A stretch of 64,000 nucleotides of DNA from Croceimicrobium sp963977415 (GCA_963977415.1 CAXBOS010000007.1:124001-188000), one strand, 5' to 3'; shown: positions 8,298 to 17,864, counted from the first letter of the stretch. The notes: generated by a model from the letters alone, not told the origin. Numbers and translations are program-made.

Positions 8298-9749
8298 ATG
8301 TTTGAACAGACCTTTAAAAATATAGACGACATACTCCATAAAGACGCAGGCTGTGGTAGTGAATTAGATTACGTCGAACAGACCTCTTGGGTGCTCTTCT
8401 TAAAATATTTGGACGACTTAGACCGTGACCGAGCTACTTCCGCTGAACTCTCAGGAAAGTCATACTCACCCATTATTGACCAAGAATACCAATGGAGTAT
8501 TTGGGCAGCTCCAAAATTAGCGGATGGAAAAATTGACCACAATGCGCTGACAGGTGATGACCTTTTGGACTTTGTAAACGGAAAATTATTTCCTTACCTC
8601 AAGAAATTTAAACTGTCAGCTGAAAATGCAGATACCATTGAATACAAGATTGGCGAGATTTTTAGCGAATTGAAGAACCGTATCCAAAGTGGCTACAATT
8701 TGCGAGAAGTGATTAACCGCATTGCCGAGTTGCGTTTCCGTACTCATGCGGAAAAGCACGAAATGAGCCATCTGTATGAAGACAAAATAAAAAACATGGG
8801 TAATGCAGGGCGAAACGGTGGTGAATACTATACGCCAAGACCGCTTATCACTACAATAGTAAAAGTGGTTAACCCAACAATTGGCGATAAAATTTATGAT
8901 GGTGCTGTGGGTTCTGCTGGCTTCTTGTGTGAAGCGTTTGACTATCTGAAATCAGGCAAGGAACTAAGCACCAAGGAATGGGAAACTTTGCAAAAAAGAA
9001 CATTCTACGGCAAGGAGAAAAAATCATTAGCCTACATCATTGGCATTATGAATATGATTTTGCACGGTGTGGAAGCGCCCAATATCATACACACCAACAC
9101 GCTTGCCGAAAACTTGGCCGACATACAAGAAAAAGACCGCTACAATGTGGTACTTGCCAATCCGCCTTTTGGTGGAAAGGAACGTGCCGAAGTGCAACAA
9201 AACTTCCCCATAAAAACAGGCGAAACGGCTTCCCTCTTTTTGCAGCACTTCATTAAAATTTTGAAAGCAGGCGGCAAAGCAGGCGTGGTGATTAAAAACA
9301 CCTTTTTAAGCAATACCGATAATGCCAGTGTTGCCTTGCGAAAAGAGCTATTACAAAACTGCAACCTGCACACTGTTCTAGATTTACCAGGGGGCACCTT
9401 TACAGGTGCAGGTGTAAAAACCGTGGTGCTGTTTTTTGAAAAAGGCAAAGCCACCCAAAAGGTTTGGTTTTACTCGCTTAACCCAGGTCGCAATTTGGGC
9501 AAGACCAATCCGCTCAACGAAAAGGATTTGGAAGAGTTTGTTGAATTACAACAGACTTTTGGGGATAGCGAAAATTCTTGGTCGGTAAACATCAAAGACA
9601 TCGACCAGAGCACTTTTGACCTGAGCGTAAAAAACCCCAATACACCAGAAGCCGACCCACTGCGTCAACCCCAAGAAATTTTATCAGCAATAAAAGCCTT
9701 GGATGATGAAAGTGCGGAAATCCTAAACTCAATTTCGGAATTGATATGA
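8298..9749 (+). CDS. hsdM: Type I restriction-modification DNA methyltransferase subunit
   Basis: N6-adenine methyltransferase subunit of a type I restriction system, 483 aa. An N-terminal helical HsdM_N region is followed by the conserved NGGEYYTPRPL (~178), an SAM-binding motif I of the form DGAVGSAGF and the catalytic NPPFGG (~288). It forms the M2S methylase with the next gene and also contributes to the restriction complex. Stop and start overlap with hsdS (9746-9749), so the operon is translationally coupled. Motif I is less canonical than DPxCGTGG, but the residue spacing is normal. Confidence 0.94.
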   Translation: MFEQTFKNIDDILHKDAGCGSELDYVEQTSWVLFLKYLDDLDRDRATSAELSGKSYSPIIDQEYQWSIWAAPKLADGKIDHNALTGDDLLDFVNGKLFPYLKKFKLSAENADTIEYKIGEIFSELKNRIQSGYNLREVINRIAELRFRTHAEKHEMSHLYEDKIKNMGNAGRNGGEYYTPRPLITTIVKVVNPTIGDKIYDGAVGSAGFLCEAFDYLKSGKELSTKEWETLQKRTFYGKEKKSLAYIIGIMNMILHGVEAPNIIHTNTLAENLADIQEKDRYNVVLANPPFGGKERAEVQQNFPIKTGETASLFLQHFIKILKAGGKAGVVIKNTFLSNTDNASVALRKELLQNCNLHTVLDLPGGTFTGAGVKTVVLFFEKGKATQKVWFYSLNPGRNLGKTNPLNEKDLEEFVELQQTFGDSENSWSVNIKDIDQSTFDLSVKNPNTPEADPLRQPQEILSAIKALDDESAEILNSISELI

Positions 9750-11008
9750 ACGAGAATTGGGAAAATTTAAAGTTGAAAAATATCTTTTCCAAGATTAATG
9801 GTCTTTGGACAGGAAAGAAAGAACCTTTTGTAGAAGTCAAAGTCTATACAATGACAAACTTCACAAAGGATTCATTTTTAAATAAAGCAAAGGAGCCCAG
9901 AGAAGTAGTTGCCAGCCTTTCTCAGTTTGAGAAAAGAAAGCTACAAAAAGGAGATATTCTAGTCGAAAAATCAGGTGGTGGACCTAATCAGCCAGTTGGT
10001 CGAGCGGTATTGTTTGATATTGATAATGATGAAAACAATACGTTTAGCAATTTTACAACAAGGCTAAGAATTAACGAGAATTTCACTGACAAAGTCTACC
10101 CGAATTTTATACATCACTTCCTTCGTTTAAAATACATAGATGGTGAAACCGAGAAGTTTCAGAAGAATTCAACAAACATCAGGAACTTACAACTTGATGA
10201 ATATCTAGAACAGTCGTTTTCTTTCCCACCACTCCACCAACAACAACGCATTGTTTCCATTTTAGACCGTGCCTTTGCCGCCATAGATAAGGCCAAAGCG
10301 AATGCGGAACAAAACCTCCAAAACGCCAAAGAGCTTTTTGAAAGCTACTTGCAGGGGGTGTTTGAGAAAAAGGGTGATGGTTGGCAAACAAGAACATTAT
10401 CCGACTTAGTGGATGAAGAGTGCAAGCTTTCTTATGGTATAGTGCAACCAGGACAGGACTATCATGATGGTTTACCGGTTGTTAGGCCTACTGATTTATC
10501 GACCAGATATATTAAAAGGCAAGGATTAAAGTTAATCGACCCAAAATTGGCTGAAGGTTATAAAAGAACCAAATTGATTGGAGATGAATTATTGCTTTGT
10601 GTTCGAGGCAGTACGGGAGTACTTTCAATTGCAACGGAAGAATTAAAAGGTGCAAATGTTACAAGGGGTATTGTCCCTATTCGATTTAATTTAGAGCTGA
10701 TTGACCAAGAATTCGGTTACTATTTACTGATTTCAAATTTTGTTCAAAATCAAATTAGAGCGAAGACTTATGGTGCTGCTTTAATGCAAATTAATATTGG
10801 TGATTTAAGAAAAATTGAAACACCGTATCCAAAATCACTAAATGAGCAACAAACCATCGTTCGAAAATTGGATTCCCTACGAACAGAAACGCAAAAGTTG
10901 GAAGTGATGTATCAAAAGAAAATGGATGATTTAGAAGAACTGAAAAAATCTATTTTGCAAAAGGCATTTGCAGGTGAGTTGGAAACTGAAAAAGCGTTTG
11001 CAGTATGA
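9746..11008 (+). CDS. hsdS: Type I restriction-modification specificity subunit
   Basis: DNA-sequence recognition subunit, 420 aa. Two target-recognition domains are each followed by a helical spacer: PPLHQQQRIVSILDRAFAAI near the middle and NEQQTIVRKLDSLRTET at the end, the typical pseudo-symmetric HsdS layout. It overlaps hsdM by 4 bp and the following GHKL-nuclease gene by 4 bp (ATGA at 11005-11008). The target sequence cannot be deduced. Full length, with no sign of internal inversion repeats. Confidence 0.92.
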   Translation: MNENWENLKLKNIFSKINGLWTGKKEPFVEVKVYTMTNFTKDSFLNKAKEPREVVASLSQFEKRKLQKGDILVEKSGGGPNQPVGRAVLFDIDNDENNTFSNFTTRLRINENFTDKVYPNFIHHFLRLKYIDGETEKFQKNSTNIRNLQLDEYLEQSFSFPPLHQQQRIVSILDRAFAAIDKAKANAEQNLQNAKELFESYLQGVFEKKGDGWQTRTLSDLVDEECKLSYGIVQPGQDYHDGLPVVRPTDLSTRYIKRQGLKLIDPKLAEGYKRTKLIGDELLLCVRGSTGVLSIATEELKGANVTRGIVPIRFNLELIDQEFGYYLLISNFVQNQIRAKTYGAALMQINIGDLRKIETPYPKSLNEQQTIVRKLDSLRTETQKLEVMYQKKMDDLEELKKSILQKAFAGELETEKAFAV

Positions 11009-12840
11009 AAGTAAAATTAAGCCAAGCAGTCAAAATGTTTTTTGGAAACTCATCACTAGAGATGGTTTTCTTTGAAGCTATTGCTAACGCTCTAGATGCA
11101 AATGCAACGGAAATCCAAATTAAGATTTCGGTAAAAGCACTGAATCAACCTGAGACACTTCAATTTGAAATTTCAGATAATGGAGAAGGTTTTACAGATG
11201 AACGATATAGTAAGTTTTCTAAACTATTTGATGTAGACGAAAGCACCCATAAAGGTTTGGGGAGATTGGTATATCTCTGCTACTTTGAAGATGTCCAGGT
11301 CAGCAGTTATTTTGATAAAACTAAAAGAAGAACATTTGATTTTTCAGAAGGGTTTGAGGCGGAAAAGTTCAAAGTTGAAAAAGTCAATGAACAGGCATCT
11401 GGCACTAGCTTTAAAATGACCAACTATGTTTTGCAAAAAGTTGCAAAATCAGATTATATCCAGCCTAAAAAAATCAAACAACGTGTATTAGAAGAGTTTT
11501 ACGCAAGACTATTTCAACTGAAAAAGCAAAAGAAAAGTATCAAAATAAGCATTAGCTCTGCAGTTGATGGTAATAGCTCGAATATCAATATTGAAAATAG
11601 CGATATACCTGAGTTTACCGCCCTCGAGTTGCAAAGTTCAATGAACCTAATTGATAAATTTCTTTTGTATTACTCTATTACAGAAGTTGATCCTGAAGAT
11701 TCATCATTAATCGCAGCTATATCTGTTGATAATAGAACTGTAAAGGTAGATTTGATTTCAAACGAGAATCTTCCGCTTGGATATGAAATGGTTTTCTTGC
11801 TTTATTCTGACTATTTCACGGGTAAAATTGACGCGGCAAGACAAAACTTAACCATCTCATCACATGAGCTTAAGGAAATCCAAAAGATTTTTCGACAAGA
11901 AGTAGTATCGCTGATTGAAAGTAAAATCCCCAAAATAAAAAAGCGGAATAACGACGTAAAAAAGAACCTAGTAAATCGCTTTCCTCACCTCAGTGGCTAT
12001 TTTGACACTCAAAATATTGGGTACGTTTCTCGTTCAGAAATTTTAAAAAAGGCACAAGAGGATTTTTTTAAGGAGCAAAAAGAGGTCTTGGATGCAACAA
12101 GTCTGAGTGATGAACAATTTGAGAAATCGCTAGAATTATCTTCAAGAGCATTAACTGAATACATTCTATTTAGGCAACTAACCATAGAAAAACTAAAAAA
12201 ATCTACAAACTCAAATAGCGAAGCAGAACTACATAAGCTTTTTGCCTCTATGCGAAAAGATGGAAGATTTGAAAAGCAGGATTCAGTTGATGATTTATAT
12301 AGAAACAATGCGTGGTTGTTAGATGATAAATACATGACATATGAGACTATCCTAAGCGACAGAGAAATGGGTGAACTATTGCAAGTTATAACGGATGAGG
12401 AAGAAGTTTCTGACGAGAATCGACCCGACATTGCTTTGATATTTTCAAATAATCCTGATAACAAGAAACCTTTTGACGTTGTAATAGTGGAACTTAAGAA
12501 AAGAGGCATTTCGCTAGAAGAAAACATGAAGGTCATAACTCAATTAGAAAAAAGAGCTAGGCGGTTAATGCAGCATTATAACAATCAGATTCAGAGGATT
12601 TGGTTTTATGGAATTATTGAATTTAGCGAAGATGTAGAAATGCAATTAGCGGGCGAATACACAGAGCTTTATTCTTCAGGTAAAATGTATTATCGAGAAA
12701 CTAATGTTGCTATTTCATTGAATCCAAAAATCACCCTTCCTATAGGTGTATTTATTTGGGATTTAGATGCTGTAGTAAATGATGCTGATTCCAGAAACTC
12801 GGCATTTTTGAATTTGATCAAAAATAAATTCAAACAGTAA
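11005..12840 (+). CDS. GHKL-ATPase with C-terminal PD-(D/E)XK-like nuclease, inserted in the type I restriction operon
   Basis: A 611-aa protein. The N-terminal Bergerat (GHKL) ATPase fold shows the N box FFEAIANALDAN (E24, N28, D31), the G1 box SDNGEGF (58-64) and a GLGR lid motif (84-87), as in MutL/Hsp90-type ATPases. The middle is long and helical. The C-terminal ~150 residues carry NNAWLLDDK, RPDIALIF and VVIVELKKRG, which fits a PD-(D/E)XK nuclease core (Asp, then Glu-x-Lys). It is coupled on both sides: ATGA with hsdS, and TAATG with hsdR (start at 12840). It is not a normal type I subunit. I infer an added effector or DNA-clearing factor of this restriction system. Confidence 0.8.
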   Translation: MKVKLSQAVKMFFGNSSLEMVFFEAIANALDANATEIQIKISVKALNQPETLQFEISDNGEGFTDERYSKFSKLFDVDESTHKGLGRLVYLCYFEDVQVSSYFDKTKRRTFDFSEGFEAEKFKVEKVNEQASGTSFKMTNYVLQKVAKSDYIQPKKIKQRVLEEFYARLFQLKKQKKSIKISISSAVDGNSSNINIENSDIPEFTALELQSSMNLIDKFLLYYSITEVDPEDSSLIAAISVDNRTVKVDLISNENLPLGYEMVFLLYSDYFTGKIDAARQNLTISSHELKEIQKIFRQEVVSLIESKIPKIKKRNNDVKKNLVNRFPHLSGYFDTQNIGYVSRSEILKKAQEDFFKEQKEVLDATSLSDEQFEKSLELSSRALTEYILFRQLTIEKLKKSTNSNSEAELHKLFASMRKDGRFEKQDSVDDLYRNNAWLLDDKYMTYETILSDREMGELLQVITDEEEVSDENRPDIALIFSNNPDNKKPFDVVIVELKKRGISLEENMKVITQLEKRARRLMQHYNNQIQRIWFYGIIEFSEDVEMQLAGEYTELYSSGKMYYRETNVAISLNPKITLPIGVFIWDLDAVVNDADSRNSAFLNLIKNKFKQ

Positions 12841-15167
12841 TGAACGAAGCAGAAACTAGAGCAGAACTTATTGACCCGAAGCTAAAAGCTTGTGGATGGG
12901 GCGTTTTAGAAGGCTCTAAAGTACTGCGTGAGCATCACATAACTGATGGTAAAATTCAATCAGGAGGTGGTCGTGGCAAAAAGATAATTGCAGATTACAT
13001 CTTGGTTCATAAAGGTATTAAGCTTGCCGTAGTTGAAGCCAAAAGTGACGATTTAGAAGTAGGCGAAGGTGTAATGCAAGCCAAGCAATATGCTGAGAAA
13101 CTGCAATTAGAAACCACTTACAGTTCCAACGGAAAAGCCATTTACCAAATCTGCATGAAAACAGGCGAAGAAGGTTTGGTGTCAGACTATTTAAGCCCCG
13201 AAGAACTTTGGAATAAAACTTTTGCCGAGCAAAACGATTGGAGAGAAAAATTTGCAGATGTCCCCTTTGAAGATAAAAGTGGAACTTGGCAATTGCGTTA
13301 CTATCAAGAAATAGCGGTTCAGCGTGCGCTTGAAGTCATAGCAGCGGGAACAGATAGACTACTACTGACACTTGCAACTGGAACAGGAAAAACGGCCATC
13401 GCTTTTCAAATTGCATGGAAGCTGTTTCAAACCCGTTGGAGCTTGCAAAGAGACGGCAGTCGCAGACCAAGAATTTTGTTTTTAGCAGACAGAAACATTT
13501 TAGCTAATCAAGCATTCAACTCATTTTCATCATTTCCCGAAGATGCTTTGGTACGGATTAAGCCCAGTGAGATTAAGAAAAAAGGAAGAGTGCCAACTAA
13601 TGGCAGTATCTTCTTTACTATTTTTCAAACTTTCATGAGCGGTACGGATGAAGAAGGAAAACCAGCACCCTATTTTGGAGAATATCCCAAAGACTATTTT
13701 GATTTCATCATTATTGACGAGTGCCATCGTGGCGGAGCAAATGATGAGAGTAATTGGCGGGGTATTTTGGAGTATTTCAGCCCTGCAGTGCAATTGGGTT
13801 TAACCGCTACACCCAAGCGAGATGACAATGTGGACACCTACAAATACTTTGGCGAACCTGTTTACATCTATTCACTAAAAGAAGGCATCAATGATGGTTT
13901 CTTGACGCCTTTCAAAGTAAAGCGCATCAAAACCACTTTAGACGATTACCGCTACACTTCTGATGACACCATTGTGGAAGGTGAAATTGAAGAAGGCAAA
14001 TTGTATGAAGAAAAAGACTTTAATCGAAGCATTGAAATTGTAGAACGGGAAGCTAAGCGAGTAAACGTTTTCTTGGAAGAAGCAAACCAAGACGAAAAGT
14101 CCATCATATTTGGAGCAAATCAAGCTCATGCGGCTTTGCTAAGAGATTTAGTAAACCAAAATGCTAAAAGCAAAGACCCTTTTTATTGTGTTCGTGTAAC
14201 TGCCAATGATGGAGAAGAAGGCGAAAGACTATTACGCGAATTTCAGGATAACGAAAAGACCTTACCAACCATTTTGACAACTTCGCAAAAGCTTTCAACG
14301 GGAGTAGATGCGCGGAACATTCGCAATATCGTTTTGCTTCGCCCAGTTAATTCAATGATTGAGTTCAAGCAGATAGTTGGTCGTGGCACTCGCCTATTTG
14401 ACGGCAAAGAGTTTTTCACCATTTATGATTTTGTAGATGCTTACAAACACTTTTCAGACCCTGAGTGGGATGGAGAACCTTTAGAGCCTGAACCTAAAGA
14501 ACCTAAAGCTTATCCAACTCCTGAGACTAAAGACAAACCAGATGTTGAAGATCGTGATGACCTTAGACCCAAAAAGAAAAAAGCTCGGGTAAAACTGAGA
14601 GATGGAAAGGAAAGGACTATCCAACATACCGTTCAAACTTCATTTTGGAGTGCGGATGGTAAACCTATCTCCGCAGAAGAGTTTTTGAATAATCTATTTG
14701 GAGAACTCCCCAAGCTATTCGCAAACGAAGAAGAGTTGCGGAAGCTTTGGAGCAATCCTCTCACGAGAAAAACATTATTAGAAAAATTGGATGCCGCAGG
14801 CTTTCCAAAAGACGATTTACTGACTTTACAGAAGTTAGTGGACATGGACAAAAGCGATTTGTATGACGTGTTAGAGTACGTTTTCAATGGCGACTATATC
14901 GCGATGACTCGAGAAGCCAGAGCAAAGGCAGCAGAAGCGACCATATTTGCTCTACTCAATGACAAACAGAAAGAATTTCTTGCCTTCGTTTTAAGTAAAT
15001 ACGTTGAAACAGGCGTTGATGAACTCGACCAAGAGAAACTCCCAATCTTGCTAACCAACAAGTACCAGTCACTAGAAGATGCCAAAGAAATATTAGGAGA
15101 CGTAGCAAATATCAGTCGATTGTTTATTGACTTTCAGGAGCATTTATACAATCAGAAAGTCGCGTAA
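12840..15167 (+). CDS. hsdR: Type I restriction endonuclease motor subunit (EcoEI-like)
   Basis: ATP-dependent translocase and nuclease of the type I complex, 775 aa. The N-terminal nuclease core has IADYILVHKG and VVEAKS (Asp ... Glu-x-Lys, ~65). SF2 motor motifs follow: TGTGKTAIAF (~181), DECHRGG (~292), LTATPKR (~322) and IVGRGTRLF. The C-terminus resembles the EcoEI_R_C helical domain that docks on the methylase. Its ATG shares the A of the upstream TAA, so it is translated with the GHKL-nuclease gene. This completes a full hsdM-hsdS-X-hsdR operon. No frameshift is visible. Confidence 0.93.
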   Translation: MNEAETRAELIDPKLKACGWGVLEGSKVLREHHITDGKIQSGGGRGKKIIADYILVHKGIKLAVVEAKSDDLEVGEGVMQAKQYAEKLQLETTYSSNGKAIYQICMKTGEEGLVSDYLSPEELWNKTFAEQNDWREKFADVPFEDKSGTWQLRYYQEIAVQRALEVIAAGTDRLLLTLATGTGKTAIAFQIAWKLFQTRWSLQRDGSRRPRILFLADRNILANQAFNSFSSFPEDALVRIKPSEIKKKGRVPTNGSIFFTIFQTFMSGTDEEGKPAPYFGEYPKDYFDFIIIDECHRGGANDESNWRGILEYFSPAVQLGLTATPKRDDNVDTYKYFGEPVYIYSLKEGINDGFLTPFKVKRIKTTLDDYRYTSDDTIVEGEIEEGKLYEEKDFNRSIEIVEREAKRVNVFLEEANQDEKSIIFGANQAHAALLRDLVNQNAKSKDPFYCVRVTANDGEEGERLLREFQDNEKTLPTILTTSQKLSTGVDARNIRNIVLLRPVNSMIEFKQIVGRGTRLFDGKEFFTIYDFVDAYKHFSDPEWDGEPLEPEPKEPKAYPTPETKDKPDVEDRDDLRPKKKKARVKLRDGKERTIQHTVQTSFWSADGKPISAEEFLNNLFGELPKLFANEEELRKLWSNPLTRKTLLEKLDAAGFPKDDLLTLQKLVDMDKSDLYDVLEYVFNGDYIAMTREARAKAAEATIFALLNDKQKEFLAFVLSKYVETGVDELDQEKLPILLTNKYQSLEDAKEILGDVANISRLFIDFQEHLYNQKVA

Positions 15168-15403
15168 CAACCTAATAACCAGTAAAATTCAAACACATTA
15201 CAATCCTAGTTCTAACGGAAATAAAAAGCTAATCCTAACTCAGGATGATTAACACTAGTGTGGTTTTAATAGAAAGTAGTAGCGAAGCCAAGCATGGAGC
15301 AGAACAGAAGGGAGTAATGAGCTGCAAAGCGACTTAATGCCTGATTGGGAGCGATGGAAAATGAGGTTGGATTTGTTTGCGGTTTAGAATTATTTCATGA
15401 AAA

Positions 15404-16225
15404 CTAAAAGCTAAAGGATAGCTCACTTCTTGAAGAATCGTCCCATATGAATTTCCACTTTATTATTGAATCTTTGGGACGATTGCGATTCTGTTCAACC
15501 ACTCCAACTCTTAGCAGGTCAAGATGGTATTTATGTTCGTGCTTTTTTACTTTAAATAATGACACAGCTCGGCAAAAAAGATTTTTATCGACATATTCTG
15601 CCTTTAGACCAAAGTTGATTAGTCTTAATTTTGATCCAACACTTGGATATGCTATTGCATCCATATTCTCACCATGAAGCAATATTTTTGTAAAAGCGAT
15701 TGTATGCAAGTACTCCTCTAACGTTTCTGAATCTGCCCTTTTCGTAAAAAACGTTGTAATCTGTTTTTCAATCTGCTCATCTCTTGAGGTCGGAAATTCG
15801 TATTTAGACATTAGTTCTCGAAAATTAGGATTTTGCCTTAACAGAGGTATTCCTGCAAATTGGCATGTAGCAATTTCAGCATCTTTTTTAGGTGCGAAAT
15901 CTCCAACGAGAAGGAAATCACCATCCTTTGGGTTCAATTCATGAACAGTAGCTTCAAGCGAGTTAGAACCATAAAATAAACTTTCACCATAAAAATGACA
16001 CCTTCCTATCGTTTGGGATTCAAAGTCCAAAAATGATTGATCACGGTACCAAATAGATGAAACGCTATTTATGGTGGGAATTTCTGACGCTGAAATAACT
16101 CTAGATCTAAATATGCCTTCAAAGTTATTTAACCAAGTCATGGGTCTGTTGTGGCCTATAATCGCATCAGCATAATAGGCGTGCAATTCATCTAGAGCTT
16201 GCTTCTCTTTTTCTCTTGCTTTCAT
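15404..16225 (-). CDS. RES-domain protein (putative NAD-consuming toxin), orphan
   Basis: A 273-aa protein with the RES-domain pattern: an early Arg in IFRSRVI, then GRCHFYGESLFYGSN followed by EATVHEL (conserved Glu, ~72-95), and IAYPSVGS (conserved Ser, ~192). RES toxins of RES-Xre modules degrade NAD+ or ADP-ribosylate targets. It has an N-terminal extension of ~35 residues and is longer than typical ParT/MbcT proteins. No Xre antitoxin gene lies on either side: the restriction operon is convergent and the polymerase-like gene is upstream. Either the antidote is elsewhere, or this is a RES protein with another role. A 14-bp motif upstream (16292-16305) is shared with the next minus-strand gene. 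Confidence 0.72.
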   Translation of the reverse strand: MKAREKEKQALDELHAYYADAIIGHNRPMTWLNNFEGIFRSRVISASEIPTINSVSSIWYRDQSFLDFESQTIGRCHFYGESLFYGSNSLEATVHELNPKDGDFLLVGDFAPKKDAEIATCQFAGIPLLRQNPNFRELMSKYEFPTSRDEQIEKQITTFFTKRADSETLEEYLHTIAFTKILLHGENMDAIAYPSVGSKLRLINFGLKAEYVDKNLFCRAVSLFKVKKHEHKYHLDLLRVGVVEQNRNRPKDSIIKWKFIWDDSSRSELSFSF

Positions 16226-16291
16226 ATTTTAATTTTGCATAAAAATAACTACCACATAGATTATCTGGCTTAAATGATCGGTATAACAGGT

Positions 16292-16305
16292 TATAACGAA
16301 CAAGA
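16292..16305 (-). promoter_or_regulatory. Shared 14-bp motif upstream of the RES gene
   Basis: TATAACGAACAAGA lies 67 bp upstream of the RES start. The identical 14-mer is at 17851-17864, 16 bp upstream of the polymerase-like gene, in the same orientation. Possible common operator or promoter element; binding is inference. Confidence 0.35.
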
Positions 16306-16383
16306 TTTTAGCTCAGGAAGCATCTAGACACCAAAAGTCAGCAAACGAACACAAAAAAAGTAGAAGCGAGTAGTATGATGCTC

Positions 16384-17835
16384 TTACTCAACATGCAGCT
16401 TGGGCGTAAATCCTAACACCTCATTAAATTTAATACTGACAGCCGCTTTAACTTCTTCTGCCATCGATTGCGGCACTAAAAATGAGTCGTGAATGGTGAA
16501 TATAGGCATGTCAGTAAACTCTTCTTGTAGGTGTGGTACCAAGTGCTCGAAAACCAATTTAGATTCAATAGACTGCATCATGTGGGCTAACTTATTTGGG
16601 GCCTTACGCTTGATAATATCAAAAAGGTGCACCACGTTAGGGAATGCTCTTACAAATAGTTTCTTCTCAATTGATAGTCTTTTTCTCCCCTCTGTCGGGA
16701 AACCAAAAAAAGCTGTGAAGATTGTGGCTTTAATTATCTTTCGATCAACTTCAGTTAACCCTAACCTTTCTGCAAAATATTCATAAAACTTCCCTTCTCG
16801 TGTAGTGTTCACAAAGCTCTGTATGTCTTCACTGTAAAGGGGTATAGCTTCTTTTGTTAAAATAAGGGTGTTAGATAAGTGGGGAGAAGAATAAGAAGAA
16901 GGTAAGTAAGAAGAGGTGAAAAGATCTTTAACGCGTTTTTTGCTATGGCTTGTTTGCCATACAGGTTGAGGATTAGAACTTAAATTTTGGGCATTTGGCA
17001 TGTGATATTGCGTCTGACTAATATTTGGATGCCAAGATCTATAGTCTTGGAATCGAATCGACTTTAAATTTTTGTAATTGATGATCGAATCCGACTGCCA
17101 AAATTTTGGCTCAAACAATAACGACGATAACATGGGCTGTGAGTTAACAAAATCAATGTTACTTAGTGGTTCGCCATTCCAACGGAGAAACTGCCTTAAA
17201 TCGGTACTTAAATTAGTTAGATTGGTATGCAGCCTACCATAATCATCCCAGCTACTAAAAAAGTGACCATCACGGATGTACTCTACAGAGATCTTTCGTT
17301 GTGAATACTTGTGATACGCTGTTTCAGCGTTGAGCAGTTGATCCTTTTCAAATTCTTTTTTTATAAAATCAATGGCTTCACTGTAACACATGGTCAAGCT
17401 GCCATTGAAATACTGCAGAATATCAAGATTAGTCTCTCCCTTTTGCACCTTACTTTTGATAAAATCGGTACGAATTTTCACAACTTTACTCCAAAAACGA
17501 TTATCAGGCGCTTTTAATACTTCCAAATCTGTCCAGTATTTTTCTTTAAATCGAAATTTTCGCGCTTTACTTTCACTATAGCTTGTGCACTCAATCACAC
17601 CCGCCTTCAAGAAGTACTCTCTGTAGTCCTTAAAGTCTCGCACACCATACTTTTGGAGCAATTGACTACTAATTGCAACATAGCCACTTTCTTCATCAAG
17701 ATTTCTTCTCGAAACCCTCAGCGCAGTAAGCAAGTGAAGTAAATAGAGTGCTTTATCGTAGTTGAAGTTGAAATTCGGCTGATTTTCACTTATTAGCTGC
17801 TCTAATTTTAAATTATTAGGTAAAAATGTTTTCAT
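16384..17835 (-). CDS. Polymerase-like protein with Pol A/single-subunit RNAP-type motifs
   Basis: A 483-aa protein with three motifs in the order and spacing of the family A polymerase palm and fingers. Motif A-like is LSNIDFVNSQPML (D228, N-S-Q 231-233). Motif B-like is DRKIIKATIFTAFFG (R365, K366, K369, G378). Motif C-like is FTIHDSFLVP (H449-D450-S451; T7 RNA polymerase also has HDSF). Upstream, GRLHTNLTNL and LRQFLRWNGE precede motif A. It is much shorter than Pol I and no 3'-5' exonuclease is visible. I infer a compact nucleotidyl-transferase, perhaps replicative or priming for element 1. It is not present in the visible part of element 2. Confidence 0.6.
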   Translation of the reverse strand: MKTFLPNNLKLEQLISENQPNFNFNYDKALYLLHLLTALRVSRRNLDEESGYVAISSQLLQKYGVRDFKDYREYFLKAGVIECTSYSESKARKFRFKEKYWTDLEVLKAPDNRFWSKVVKIRTDFIKSKVQKGETNLDILQYFNGSLTMCYSEAIDFIKKEFEKDQLLNAETAYHKYSQRKISVEYIRDGHFFSSWDDYGRLHTNLTNLSTDLRQFLRWNGEPLSNIDFVNSQPMLSSLLFEPKFWQSDSIINYKNLKSIRFQDYRSWHPNISQTQYHMPNAQNLSSNPQPVWQTSHSKKRVKDLFTSSYLPSSYSSPHLSNTLILTKEAIPLYSEDIQSFVNTTREGKFYEYFAERLGLTEVDRKIIKATIFTAFFGFPTEGRKRLSIEKKLFVRAFPNVVHLFDIIKRKAPNKLAHMMQSIESKLVFEHLVPHLQEEFTDMPIFTIHDSFLVPQSMAEEVKAAVSIKFNEVLGFTPKLHVE

Positions 17836-17850
17836 AAACTTTTTTACTTA

Positions 17851-17864
17851 TATAACGAACAAGA
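17851..17864 (-). promoter_or_regulatory. Shared 14-bp motif upstream of the polymerase-like gene
   Basis: Second copy of TATAACGAACAAGA, 16 bp upstream of the ATG. In the RES copy it is 67 bp away. Two copies upstream of two co-oriented genes suggest shared control. Confidence 0.35.

Noticed and set aside
9027..9454. Minus-strand frames within the first hsdM
   Set aside because: They lie opposite the conserved methyltransferase coding sequence and have no family features; they are shadows of the real gene.
16493..16786. Plus-strand 97-codon frame opposite the polymerase-like gene
   Set aside because: It overlaps the motif C coding region on the other strand and has no recognisable motif.
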